A DNA stretch of 64,000 nucleotides from Cotesia glomerata (taxonomy: Eukaryota; Arthropoda; Insecta; Hymenoptera; Braconidae): positions 8,184,469-8,248,468 of the forward strand of contig NC_058166.1 in assembly GCF_020080835.1 (NCBI RefSeq), in the 5' to 3' direction. Under the pieces are notes generated by a model. The model was given only the letters and a program-made list of their open reading frames with translations. It was not told where the DNA came from and searched no databases. The position numbers and the translations under genes are program-made. Within the stretch, counting starts at the first letter, position 1, and each line of letters starts with the position of its first letter. Below, piece after piece: positions 34,211 to 46,362 of this stretch.

Positions 34211-35495
34211 ATGACCCAGATTTTACTTTTTGTATTTGAGTATTTTAGTTTATTTTTAGTTAATTACTTAAAAATTAATAGAAACAATTATTGTTATTAG
34301 TGCGGCGATTATTATTTAATTATTGTATTTATTTAGTTAATAATTTTATATTATTGTTACCGAAGGTATGATTAAATTAAGAAATTAAGCGTGTGAGAAA
34401 TTATTACGAAGCCGAACGAATTAATTGTAAAAGAAATTAAAAGACTGGGCAATTTATTCTAAGTTCCGAACAAGATCTAGTATGGGAAAGTGATGAATGG
34501 ATATAAAATGAAAGAAATGACGATTATTATTTTGTAAGAAATAATTTAGGTAAGCGAAGATTTTATAAGTCCCGAGGACAATTTAGTATGGAAAAATCAA
34601 CGAATGGATAGAAAATGAAGGAAATTGCGATTAAAATAATAAAGAATTGTGAATTTGACGAAACGAATGGATAGAGAATGGAGAAAATTACGATTAAAAT
34701 AATAAAGACTTGAGTATCGAAAATAAAAACTTAGAATTTGGCGAGATGAATGGATGAAAAATGAAGGAAATTACGATTAAAATAATAAATAATTATTTTT
34801 GAATGCTAGTTCGAGAACACCGGACAGGTGTCTAAAACGACTCTTCCTTTTCGTTACAAGAGAGTTAGGCAAAAAATGATAAACGCCAAAATTTGGCTCG
34901 ATGAAGCAAGCAGTTCTTTCTCGGGAGAATTACTCGGGCGAATACTCTTCACCAAGTAATTCCAGAGGATGATACTCTACCTGGAGTCTGACCAAGGCCC
35001 AGGTAAGTATCATGAACCGACCGGATGAAAGTGCTTCTCCCCGTGCCGAAGCCTTCAGCTGAGGTACGGTAGGTGATCATACGCCGTGTAGGTGGGGGCG
35101 AAGAGGACACTCTCCATTCGCTCTCGGGGTAGAGGTTTAGGCCCAGGGGTGACGGCTAGTCTCCTGGGGAAGCGGGGAATCAGCTTTTGAAGTTTAGTTC
35201 GCGATTTTGACGCTCACGGCGAGTGAGAGTATGTGTGAGAAGAGTTGTTCTAATATATTTCTAATATTGTTTAATTTGTTTATATTGTTTATATCGTTTA
35301 TTAACATGTTCAGGCCAATAAAGAGGTTTTCTTTTTTTCTTTGATTGATTTAAAATAAAGTGTTTTTGTTTATTATTTTGTTATTGATAATGTAATCCCC
35401 GTTTATGACCCTGGACTCCGGCGAGCAAATTTCGAGCCGGGGACAAATAAATTATTTTATTTTTATAATTTTTTTTGGAAAACGTGGACGTTACA
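34211..35495 (+). repeat. 5' LTR
   Basis: It starts ATGACCCAG and ends GGACGTTACA. Possible AATAAA signals occur near its end. It lacks the 220-base insert present in the 3' LTR. Confidence 0.88.
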
Positions 35496-35497
35496 GA

Positions 35498-35515
35498 TGG
35501 CGCTCGAACAGGGAC
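35498..35515 (+). promoter_or_regulatory. Primer-binding site (tRNA-Lys type)
   Basis: TGGCGCTCGAACAGGGAC lies 2 bases after the 5' LTR and differs at one position from the well-known tRNA-Lys primer-binding site. Minus-strand DNA synthesis would start here. Confidence 0.85.
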
Positions 35516-35870
35516 AGGATTAATTTTTGGTAACGGGCCACGTAGTGCAGTTAAAGATGACTTATCGTAAATTCATATTATTGTAAATCTTTTGGAACTT
35601 GGGGAACGAGACAAAAAAAAAAAAAATCGTTCCAAAACGCGATTAGCCGGGATGTGAATGTGTTGTCGAAAAGAAGTCGTTCAACCGGATGAAGGATGAA
35701 ACTAGAACCTTGAATCTCTGATGTAAACCAGTACCGAAATCTAAGTGTCCGCAGTGTTCTGAACAATTCAAAGATGAGACCATGCCCTGGAGGTAGGAGT
35801 CACCGTCATCAAGAATTACCAGTCACTGAGATAGCCACGAAGTTGAGGAACTCGTTGAAATCAGAACTTG

Positions 35871-36018
35871 TAAAAGTCCTGTGTGCCACTATGTGGGCAG
35901 GCACCTGTAAAAGTCCTGTGTGCCACTATGTGGGCAGGCACCTGAAAAAGTCCTGTGTGCCACTATGTGGGCAGGCACCTGTAAAAGTCCTGTGTGCCAC
36001 TACGTGGGCAGGCACCTG
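35871..36018. repeat. Four tandem 37-bp units in the LTR element interior
   Basis: The unit TAAAAGTCCTGTGTGCCACT plus 17 more bases repeats four times with very few changes. Because 37 is not a multiple of 3, the frame crossing it (35774-36019) changes phase each unit and is unlikely to be a gene. Confidence 0.92.
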
Positions 36019-36460
36019 AAGTTGAATCCGAAGCCGAGTATGAGCAGAACTTGAACCACGACGCATCACCGTAGAATAACCGTGAGGAAGATCCATCCGA
36101 GGTCCCGATTGTGAACCAGACTCAGCGATGAGGACACCGAAAGAAGATCCGCGTAAAACCGAGTAAAGACCCCAAGTTTCAAAAGATACCAAATTTAAAT
36201 TCGAGAGTCTATTTAGTTACATAGTTTATTAGTACCGAGCCTGTTTATTGACCTGAAAACGTGAAAAGAAAATTATTTTTTGTTTGTAAGCTGAATGACA
36301 TGGCGTGCGAAAGCCATTTATAGCGTTTTTGTCGTTTTCACAACCATGGAGATGTCAAAGACCAACAAGATGTTTACTGAACTTCAGAAAGGGAGAAGAA
36401 TGGACCAAAAGGAAAGTGGCAAACCAAGTTCACCACTTTTCTTTCCGAGGAAAGAGGGGT

Positions 36461-37965
36461 ATGACCCAGATTTTACTTTTTGTATTTGAGTATTTTAGTT
36501 TATTTTTAGTTAATTACTTAAAAATTAATAGAAACAATTATTGTTATTAGTGCGGCGATTATTATTTAATTATTGTATTTATTTAGTTAATAATTTTATA
36601 TTATTGTTACCGAAGGTATGATTAAATTAAGAAATTAAGCATGTGAGAAATTATTACGAAGCCGAGCGAATTAATTGTAAAAGAAATTAAAAGACTGGGC
36701 AATTTATTCTAAGTTCCGAACAAGATTTAGTATGGGAAAGTGATGAATGGATATAAAATGAAAGAAATGACGATTATTATTTTGTAAGAAATAATTTAGG
36801 TAAGCGAAGATTTTATAAGTCCCGAGGACAATTTAGTATGGAAAAATCAACGAATGGATAGAAAATGAAGGAAATTGCGATTAAAATAATAAAGAATTGT
36901 GAATTTGACGAAACGAATGGATAGAGAATGAAGAAAATTACGATTAAAATAATAAAGACTTGAGTATCGAAAATAAAAACTTAGAATTTGGCGAGACGAA
37001 TGGATGGAAAATGAAGGAAATTACGATTAATAGTATATTACACACCTAGGGAAGTAAAGTAAGAAATGTCTCAGATCACATGTAATTGTTGGCCGAGGCG
37101 AAGCCGAGGTCAACAAACATGTGATCTGAGGCTTTCTTATTTACTTCCCGAGGAGTGTATACTATTTTTTTGTCCGACGAAGGCGGAAAGCGGCAACTTA
37201 GTTTAGCGCAGCGGGACGAAAGTTGCCACTTTCCGCCCGGAGGGCAAAAAAATAATAAATAATTATTTTTGAATGCTAGTTCGAGAACACCGGACAGGTG
37301 TCTAAAACGACTCTTCCTTTTCGTTACAAGAGAGTTAGGCAAAAAATGATAAACGCCAAAATTTGGCTCGATAAAGGAAGCAGTTCTTTCTCGGGAGAAT
37401 TACTCGGGCGAATACTCTTCACCAAGTAATTCCAGAGGATGATACTCTACCTGGAGTCTGACCAAGGCTCAGGTAAGTATCATGAACCGACCGGATGAAA
37501 GTGCTTCTCCCCGTGCCAAAGCCTTCAGCTGAGGTACGGTAGGTGATCATAAGCCGTGTAGGTGGGGGCGAAGAGGACACTCTCCATTCGCTCTCGGGGT
37601 AGAGGTTTAGGCCCAGGGGTGACGGCTAGTCTCCTGGGGATGCGGGGAATCAGCTTTTGAAGTTTAGTTCGCGATTTTGACGCTCACGGCGAGTGAGAGT
37701 ATGTGTGAGAAGAGTTGTTCTAATATATTTCTAATATTGTTTAATTTGTTTATATTGTTTATATCGTTTATTAACATGTTCAGGCCAATAAATAGGTTTG
37801 CTTTTTTTCTTTGATTGATTTAAAATAAAGTGTTTTTGTTTATTATTTTGTTATTGATAATGTAATCCCCGTTTATGACCCTGGACTCCGGCGAGCAAAT
37901 TTCGAGCCGGGGACAAATAAATTATTTTATTTTTATAATTTTTTTTGGAAAACGTGGACGTTACA
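36461..37965 (+). repeat. 3' LTR, with a 220-bp insert
   Basis: It is a copy of 34211-35495 except for 37031-37250. It is preceded by the purine-rich tract at 36447-36459 and followed by the GTTGT duplication. Confidence 0.88.
37031..37250. mobile_element. Hairpin-bearing insert (TAGTATATT type), copy 2
   Basis: This is absent from the 5' LTR, where the sequence reads straight through, so its borders are exact: 220 bases. The first 140 bases are an inverted repeat (TCAGATCACATG in both arms, ends ATAGTATA) around a loop reading GGCCGAGGCGAAGCCGAGG. The last 80 form a second inverted repeat (GGCGGAAAGCGGCAACTT against AGTTGCCACTTTCCGCC). At most 2 bases (AA) could be a target duplication. Confidence 0.8.
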
Positions 37966-38234
37966 GTTGTTTTGCCATATAAATAATTTCCTAGTAATTT
38001 CTAGTGTAGACAAAACATAGTTTACTTATTGTAAGTATGTATGTTTGTTAGAATGTGTATATTGTATGTATGTAAGAATGTGGTATATGCGTGAAATAAG
38101 CATGGAGCGCTGTGAACGATGAGGGAATATAAAAATAACAAAAGGCAAACATTATTTTTAAGTTATTATAATTTATTCCTTAAAATTATATATCATTAAT
38201 TAAACAATTACGACAGTAACACTATTAAACAATA

Positions 38235-38600
38235 TCAATCTCTTAATGCTATAGCGTGAACAATATTTTTTGTTAGTCCATCTTTAGCTAACACAAACAA
38301 ACTGGATGGTTTACCCACTCGAGAGCATGCCACGTATAATTGTCCGTGTGAAAAACATGGTGTTCTCAAATCTAATCCACAAACAGACATCGTTTGACCT
38401 TGGGATTTGTTGATAGTCATTGCAAATGCCAATCTAATCGGAAACTGAATACGTTTGAATTGAATTGGCACATCTGTAGGTATAATAGGAATCCGTGGTA
38501 TGAGTATATTTTCACCTCTGAACTTGCCATTTAAAATCCTGGCTTCGATCACGTTCTTCATTAATTTTTGCTCGATGTACCTGTTGTCGTTGTTGGTCAT
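38235..38600 (-). pseudogene. Helitron helicase, C-terminal fragment (Pif1-like)
   Basis: 121 residues match the last part of the Pif1-like helicase of RepHel: FAMTINKSQGQT near the middle, then LYVACSRVGKP (helicase motif VI region). The protein would unwind DNA during rolling-circle-type transposition. The Rep domain, Walker motifs and most of the helicase are missing, so it cannot function. The frame is otherwise intact. Confidence 0.9.
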
Positions 38601-38652
38601 TTGTTCTTCGTCTATTGACTGTGAAACGGCGTGATTGTCGTTGTTCTAATCT

Positions 38653-38784
38653 CCCTGATTAGAAAAAGAGATTTAAAAAAATTCCAAACGGCTTAAAGCG
38701 ATTAAAAAAGATTAAACTTGACAAATATATAGACATACATTTTGCATGGGTTGAATCGTTTTAAATCTTTTTTTTTAATCAGGG
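38653..38784. mobile_element. MITE between the two Helitron gene remnants
   Basis: 132 bases with inverted ends: CCCTGATTAGAAAAAGAG at the left and the complement of CCCTGATTAAAAAAAAAG at the right. It sits exactly between the N- and C-terminal coding remnants. Confidence 0.75.
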
Positions 38785-38972
38785 CTTCTGACTTCATTGC
38801 GTTCAGCTCGTGTATCTTCTGGCTCTTCTTGATGCAATTGCGCCATTCTGACACGTGCGTCAGTATTTTGTTGCTGGTTTTGTTCTTCTGTTCTTTCGGA
38901 TCTGCTATTTCGCAAGTTTCGAGCTTTACTTGTACTGCGGCTCAAATCAGCCCCTTTGCGTTTTCTTGGCAT
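38785..38972 (-). pseudogene. Helitron RepHel protein, N-terminal fragment
   Basis: It starts MPRKRKGADLSR, followed by a charged Arg/Glu/Gln-rich stretch typical of the N-terminus of insect Helitron proteins (MPRKRK... AQLxxEE). About 60 residues survive before the MITE; the next coding remnant is already near the C-terminus, so the whole catalytic middle was deleted. Confidence 0.8.
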
Positions 38973-40040
38973 TACTCACTGTACAAAACATACATAAATA
39001 GAATTAATGAAATTATTTAATGATGAAAAATGTTAAAAATATAATTAGGGCCAGGATTTTTGCCGCAGTTTTGAAATGATTAGTTTTAATTTATGAAATT
39101 ATAACAAAAATATAAGTTTTATGGAAAAATTTTTCAAACAAAAGTAAAAAATTAAATTTTATGAAAACATTGTCTCTTATAATTTTGTCATACAACCAAT
39201 ATTTCCATTGACATTTCAAAATAAAGATTCATAATGATTGATTTTTTGGAAACTATGAAAATCTTAATTGTTCAATTACATTTTTTTAATAAAATTAAAT
39301 TAAAATTACATTTTTATAAGATCAACAACATTTTCGATATAAATAAAAAAAAGTATACTTACAACACAAAATCCGTTGTTATTGGAAGCTCGTGTCACGT
39401 GTTGAGTACTTTTGAGGTTATAAAATCACTTGATTAACTAATCGTGCAAAATACACTCAAAATTGATAATTTAATTATTATTGATAAAATAGGAATGATT
39501 AAAAGTTAATATGAGAGTTACACTGAGATAGCAAAATAATAATTGTCAACGTTACTACTACACTTGATGCATAAACAATAATGATAGCCGACAACTGTGT
39601 AGGGAGTGAGAAAGAAAGGAGACCGGCTTCGTTCTCATCCCTACTCCGTGCTGTTTACTGGGTCAGAAGTGACACCTGTAGACATCTGGCGGGGATAACT
39701 AATTAAATGACGATTGATCAGTTTTCGACCGGAGAGGAAAAATGATTAAATTACTAAAATGGCTATTAAAAATAAGGGTTGATCGTAGAAGGGTGAAAAT
39801 TGAGGATTGTATGTATTTTTGTATGTTGTATCATAAAAAAATAGAAATTAAAAATTTTGTCTAAAAAATAAAAAAAAAATTTAGGGGTGGACTACCCCTA
39901 ACATTTAGGGGGATGAAAAATAGATGTTGGCTGATTCTCATAGATACCGGATAAGCACAAAAAATTTCATCAAAATCGGTCAAGCCGTTTCGGAGGAGTA
40001 TGGCAACGAAAACTGTGACACGAGAATTTTATATATTAGA

Positions 40041-40819
40041 TATTAGATATATACAATCACGGACATTTATTTGAGTCGGTTTCTAAGTTTAGGGATTTAT
40101 GGCCATCAATAAATTTGGCCGTTTCTAAACTCTAAAATTGGAAAATATAAAATTTTCCAATTTGTAAAATAAGCAAACCATAAAAATTGATTTTATAAAA
40201 ATTTAAAAAATTTAAATAAAGTTAATAGTAAATTATACCTGCACTAAAAAGTTACAAATAAAAAGACAGCCAACTGTAAATAATAAAATTTTTAAATTAA
40301 TTCATTTTTAAAAATGAACCGTTAAAAAAAGAAGCATTAATAAAATGTCATTAATCTAAAAATATCGGATTAAAAAAAAAGAATTTTTAAAAATATTCCA
40401 AATTAAAAAAATGATAAACTAAAAGTTTGAACGTCTAAAACAACGTTATATTAAAACTAGGAATATTTAAAATCGAGAATCTTAAAATATGCCGATCGCT
40501 AAATACTGAAAATTTAAAACCTGACAACTTGAATTTAGCTGATTTAAAATTTAGAAATCGCTAAAATCGGCCGTTTCTAAACCTGGTAAGTCGTGAAATC
40601 AGCCGATTTGAAACCTCGAAATTCATAAAACTTGCAAATTCTTCAAATTATTCGATTTGAAGCCTGGGCAGCGTGATATTGATAATATTTATGTTTAAAA
40701 CTAGATTTTACATATTTTGAAACATAAAAACCGAAAAATTCACTCATTAATAAAATAATTTTTTTTTTTTCAATTCTGTTTTATGTGGTGACATTTGACT
40801 TTTTCATTTTTCATAACAA
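40041..40819. other. AT-rich stretch between Helitron and retrotransposon
   Basis: Words such as CTAAAATCGGCCGATTTGAAACC recur loosely at 40480-40660. No gene is recognised. Confidence 0.4.
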
Positions 40820-41144
40820 AATAACTATTATTTTTATTTTATTTATTTACTTCCCAAAAAGATAGATATACAAAAATCGTACATATAAATCCTAAAGAGG
40901 AAACACAATGTTCCCTGTGCATAGGTTCGGGAAGAGTTAATAGGCATATATGGTTAATTTATCATATGTGCCTATTTAACAAAATATACTTAGTATTGAA
41001 AAATTTGTACATTATTTATTATAGAAAAATATAAAGCGAAAACATAGAATAGTACCAGAAACGTGCAAGTTTTGTAAAAGTTATAATTATTATTCTTCAT
41101 ACGATTAAATACTATTATTACGACTAGCGCAAGTGACATATCTT

Positions 41145-44100
41145 TTATTCGGTTGCTAGTTGTTTCTGACTGGACGTCAACCATATTTTAATATTCTTCT
41201 TAGTTTTTTTAGTAAATGTATGTGTATTCTTTATTTCATTCCGTAGCTTATTAAGGGGGGAAATACGTGTACAGGCTTAAAACGATTCAATTTTTTTTTT
41301 TTTATAAATCGCTTGTTAAACTATTCAAAAATATAGATTGAAAATTTAAAGTCAAAATTTCCATTCGTTCAAAAGTTATAAGCGATTTATTAATTACTTT
41401 AATACTATTTTACATTAACTTTTTCTGTCACTTTTTTTTCAAACGCGTTTTTCTCGAAACGAGTTTTTTCAAAACTGTGTGCACTCTAGCTCAAAGAGTT
41501 TTAAACCAATCATCTTGCGATATGGCTTATAATTTTCTTTATACAATTACCTTGAATATGAACCTCAATCGAAAGCGATATTTTTATTTAAACTATTTTT
41601 TTTTAATAGACAATTTATGAAAAAGTGATAAAAAATCACGACTTAATTTTACAGCCCTGTAAAAAATGGAAATTTTTACTTTTTTTTTGTGGAATTGAGG
41701 TTCATATGGAAGATACACATATAAATGAAGTAATTTTTCTGTGCCATTGATTTCAAATAAAAATTGTGGCTTTCATACTGCACACAGATTGCTAAATCGG
41801 ATGACAACCTACGATGTGTATCAGCTGATATCTCCGCTATTTGTTAACTTATATTATTGTTTAATACGAAAAAATACTCATAAATATATGAATAAAATAA
41901 CCTGATAGTTTCAATAAATAATATTAATTTCTTATACCTTAAAAAAATTAATGAAAATCAGCATGAAAACGGCCTTCTACACGTATTTCCCCCCTTAAAA
42001 TATTTAATTGCAGTATACAGTGGACTGCTTTGAAATTTAGTCTTCGTTATTTTAGGTCCTTGGATTATTTTGTACCTAGATCTACCTTCATAATTATTAT
42101 ATTTATATAAGCACGTACTAAAGAATTTAGTCAAACTACAAAGTACATATTGCTGTTTAATATTTAATATATATTTGTACTCTACTCTAATTTTTTTTAG
42201 AATTCGTTCTTGTACAGTAAAAAGTGGTTTGATAGAGTTTTTATACGCACCACCCCACGCTATAATACCGTAGTTGATGACGCTTTCAAATAACGAATGG
42301 TATAGCATTTTCAGTACTCTACGTTCCATAAAAAGACTCAGTTTATATACAAGAAATTGAAAAAATTTAATTTTTTTAACGGTCTCCTGAATATGTATAT
42401 CCCATTTCAAACAACTATCAATATAAATTCCTAAATATTTACAGCTATCAACTTTTCTTATTATTTCATTATTTATTCTAATTACAGTCTTTGGAATAGA
42501 ATCACTATAACAAGAGAAAGTTAAATACACAGTTTTCCCCACATTTAGTGTTAATTGGTTATTTTTTAGCCAACTGTGGACAATTTTCAAGACTTCTTTC
42601 ATATCTCTTTGCACTACGTCCCAATTATCTCCCGCACACAGTATAGCAGTATCATCAGCATATGATAGAAGGTATTTTTGGTCTACAGCTCGAAAAATGT
42701 CATTAATATATAATAAAAACAATAGGGTGCCGAGTATTGTTCCTTGTGGGACACCGATTCTTACATTTTCATGTTTACTGTAAACTCCCTTATATTTTAT
42801 TGTCTGTACTCTATTTTCTAAATAATCTTTCATCAATTTATTAGCAACACCCCTTACGCCGTATCTTTCTAGTTTGTTCAGCAATATGTCATAATTTACA
42901 GTATCAAATGCCTTAGCTAAATCGAGAAAGGTAACAATTATTCGTTTATCATAGTTTAAGTTGTCATATATATTTTGAATAATATCAGCATGAGCATCAC
43001 TTGTGCTCTTGTTTTTTAAGAAACCAAATTGTCTCTCATTAATTGTATTACATTCTGTTATAAAATCAGTCAAACGAAAATGTATGAGTTTCTCTAGTAC
43101 TTTGGCTAAATTTGATATCAATGAAATCGGTCGATAGTTACTGGGCTCATAGTAGTCACCATTTTTGTAAATGGGTACAATAACTGCCGTTTTTAGGGCA
43201 CTGGGCCAAATACCTTCAGTTAAGCATAAATTAAAAATATGCTCTAAAGGTTTGCTAATACAATGTGCTGAGATTTTTAATACTTTACTATTTATTTCGT
43301 CCAGACCACCCGCTTTATCTTTTAGATTTTTAATCGTTTTAAATATTTCATTGGCATCTGTAGGTCTGAAGAAAATTGATTTACAATTGTTTTCTACTAA
43401 GTCAGATGTCCTGCTCTTATTAGTTTTATCAACATTAATCTTTTTAGCTAAATTAAGCCCTATGTTGCTGAAAAAATGAACAAAAACATCAGCAATATCT
43501 TTGGCAACAGTTACTTCTTTATCATTATATATTAATTTTTTAATGTCATTGTCTGCTTTGTTTTTCCTCCCTAATTTATTATTTATGTATTGCCATAGTT
43601 TCCTACTGTCACTACTGTTCTTGTTGACCTGTTCAGCATCATAGTTTTTTTTCGCTCTTAAAATTACTCTATTTAAAATTTTACAATAGTTTTTATAATT
43701 GTCTTTAAGTTTAGAGTTATTTTTATCAAGCTTCCATAAATTATATAATGTTTCTTTTAGTGTTACAAGATTTCACAATGCCCTTAGTTATCCAGTTTTT
43801 CCTATGTAAACTAAGTTTGCCTTTATTTCTAGATATATTTGGTTTTCTTTTCAGTGTTGCTTATTTAATTAAATATTTTATTTCCTTAATTAACGCGTCT
43901 ATTGCTATATTTGGGTCTTGTATATCAAATATGTAATTAAAATCAGTTTTGTCGCATAGTTTTTTTAATTTGTTATAATTAATGGAAGTATTAGAGGCTT
44001 TAAAGATATTTTCTTTTTGCCAGTTAATTGTTAGAAAAATTGGATAGTGATCTGTGAAAACATTAGTGTATGTAAAAGAATTTGAGATAGCTGTTTTAGA

Positions 44101-44690
44101 TTTAAAAAACATATTATCAATACAAGAACCCTCTAGGTTACTTGGTCTAGTGATGCCACTAAAACAATTGACATAATTTAAACTTAGCATAATTTCAATG
44201 AATTGTTCCGATATAAAGTCCGTTTTAAACAGGTTGATATTAAAATCTCCAACAATACAGTGATTTTTGACATTTTTGTTTGAATTTAAATATTCTTTTA
44301 ATTGAACATTAAAGTTTTCAACATTAACATCATGACATCTGTAAATACCAGTGATTTTTAGCGATGTTACCTGATTAATTCTTAATATAATTGATAATAT
44401 TTTACACGGACCTATATTCTCGATAGTAGATGTATAAGATAGTGTAGATTTGACGTAGATCACCACTCCATCTGCCTTGTTGACATCTCCATGGTTGTAG
44501 TGCACAGTATAGTTATCAAGTTGGTATTACTTATAGTAATCAAGTTTTCATGTTTCGGTACAAACAATAACATCCAGTTTACTGTCAAGTCTGTTTATTA
44601 AAGTTTCTAGGTTGTGATAATTGGCATTTAAACTTCTTACATTAACATGTAAAATTAGAACATTACTGGATGTAAAGACATGATTTAACT
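41145..44690 (-). pseudogene. ORF2 (endonuclease + reverse transcriptase), CR1/Jockey-like, broken
   Basis: The endonuclease N-terminus (LHVNVRSLNANYHNLE) is near 44660, followed by in-frame stops. The body lies at 44505-43861 with GDFNINLF, SCIDNMFF and TDHYPIF. After a frame change near 43750 come the reverse transcriptase linker and domain at 43121-41995: FLDLAKAFDTVNY, GVPQGTILG, SYADDTAIL. The C-terminus resumes after the TTAA element at 41250 and ends at a stop at 41145. Catalytic residues of the polymerase are intact, but the stops and shift in the endonuclease make it inactive. Confidence 0.85.
41255..41994. mobile_element. 740-bp TTAA-flanked element (Kolobok- or piggyBac-type, non-autonomous)
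   Basis: The inverted ends are GGGGGGAAATACGTGTA on both sides, and TTAA is duplicated at 41251-41254 and 41995-41998. Removing the element plus one TTAA restores the ORF2 frame (AIKYF then KLRNE). The G-rich ends look more like Kolobok than piggyBac, but this is a guess. It has no coding capacity. Confidence 0.88.
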
Positions 44691-45502
44691 TGCTTAAACA
44701 GCTATAATGTTTTTCAATTTTTCATCATTTTCACCGTAATTATCCATTGGTATGAGATGTTACTTGTACATTTGTCGATAACGTAGTATCTCTTGCTTGG
44801 CCAGGTATCCGTCCTAGGAATTTCGGAATCTAGGTAACGTAGGATAATCCGTCATGTTCATAAACTTTTGTAATTTAAATTTGATGTATTCACATTTAGT
44901 TGTGTCGTTTGGATGATGATTAGTACACTTATCTTGTTGATATTTCTCATTGTAAAATGCACAATTTACACATTTGATAGAATCAGCTTGGCAGTTGGAA
45001 GTGTCATGGTCACCAGAACACTTTAAACACTTTGTCACATTTTGACATTTTTACCACTGTGATTTAGACGTCCACACTTGAAACATAGGTTTAGATTAAA
45101 GTCATCAATCACTTTGCAGCATTGATATCCTGTGTATAGTTTGTACTCGTGTTCTTAACAATAGCACTGTATATTTCAGGCGCAGCTTCGAGTATGACAG
45201 TGCGTTGTTTTGCAATATTTTTAAAATCACCCTGGCGGTTTCGGCGACACGGTGAAAGCACGGTCGAATGACGGTTTGTTCCACGGTCGTTTCACCGTAT
45301 AAAGTTCGTTCTTACCGAGCGATCTGTCAGTCAGCATCGGATACCGTTGTGAACGATGTCTACAATAAATTTATTGAATATTTACGGTGCATACGCAAGT
45401 GAATCTACGACGTTATGACCGACACTGTACGCTCAATATACTGTCGAAATACGGTGATTTGACGCTACTGTCACGGACAATAAAATAAAAAATATTTCGG
45501 AT

Positions 45503-45573
45503 AGTCTATACCGAGACTCGAACCCGATTCAACTGGTCGCGCGCCCAAGACTCTACCAGCTAGGCTCTCTAAG
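45503..45573 (-). repeat. tRNA-like unit, outward-facing (CACGGT element)
   Basis: On the minus strand GCCTAGCTGGTAGAG is an excellent box A and GGTTCGAGTCT an excellent box B. The spacing is tRNA-like and TTTTTT follows about 15 bases after the 3' end. The acceptor stem is poor. It points toward the terminus at 45230, 273 bases away. Confidence 0.65.
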
Positions 45574-46362
45574 ACATTGCACGAACCATTTGATTCAGTC
45601 ACATCATAAGGTGTCAAAAACCAAGTCATTTTTTGCATTGCACAAATAAAAATAAGCTTAAATAAAGTTATATTTTTTCCATGACTTCAAAATAATAATC
45701 GTAATAAATGATTCAAATTTTTGATGATTACGAAATTCTCAATTTCGAAATTACAGTAAAATTATTAACTCTATAAAAAAAGATCTGGAAAAGAAATTGC
45801 TAAAAATTGAATTATTAAAAAATATATCATCCACACAGTCGGTAGAATCTGGCGCCAAGTTCCGTTCAAAAATCCCGTTGTAAACGGAGCGCCAGACTAC
45901 CGACTGTGTTTACTGTAAGCAGAACGGTATTTCGAGGTTGCAAAATTTTATTTAATTATATGGTTCTCCTTTTCCAAAATGATATATTATAAAACTAATT
46001 TATACCTTATTTTACTGATATTAATTAACTATAATCAATTATAACACTTAATTCACTTAAAATTATTAAATTTTATCACCACAAACTATAGTAAGCCCAG
46101 AAATTTCGATCCTGACTTTTTCGATGGGGAATATCAGCGCCACAGACTAGATAAAATAAAAATGTGTAGTAATCCTTCCTATAGACACGCAACTACAGTA
46201 AAAGTGATTCATAGCTTGCATCTATGGCCGCTAGGGTGCACTGGAATTACATCTACATAAACTGTAGCTTCAAGGGGATAGTTTGCAGTAAAATTGCAGT
46301 CAACACGAGATTTAAGTTGTTATCAATTGTAAATTTTCATTATAATTACAAAAATACTAAAA

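Larger units (their letters stand above)
34211..37965 (+). mobile_element. Non-autonomous LTR retrotransposon inside the Helitron
   Basis: Two direct repeats of about 1285 bases flank roughly 965 internal bases. GTTGT borders the element on both sides and joins the interrupted Helitron 3' end precisely. A primer-binding site follows the 5' LTR (35498) and a purine tract GAGGAAAGAGGGG precedes the 3' LTR (36447-36459). No gag or pol is encoded. The strand is set by the primer site and purine tract. The LTRs differ by only about a dozen substitutions by eye, so insertion was fairly recent. Mobilisation would need proteins from a related element. Confidence 0.88.
34188..40040 (-). mobile_element. 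Helitron, internally deleted, with nested insertions
   Basis: On the minus strand the 5' end is TCTAATATATAAAATTCTCG (40040), a typical insect Helitron start, followed by the common CGAAACGGCTTGACCGATTT segment. The 3' end is GGGTCAGCTAG (34188) preceded by a GC-rich hairpin region. The flanks A (40041) and T (34187) fit Helitron insertion between A and T. Without the 3.75-kb LTR element and a 132-base MITE the element is about 1.97 kb. It keeps only the first and last parts of the RepHel gene, so it is non-autonomous. Confidence 0.88.

Noticed and set aside
35871..36018. CRISPR-like direct repeats
   Set aside because: The four 37-bp units are contiguous with no spacers and lie inside an LTR retrotransposon.
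37076..37342. 88-residue minus-strand frame
   Set aside because: It spans the hairpin insert and the LTR, so it is not a conserved gene unless other copies keep the frame.
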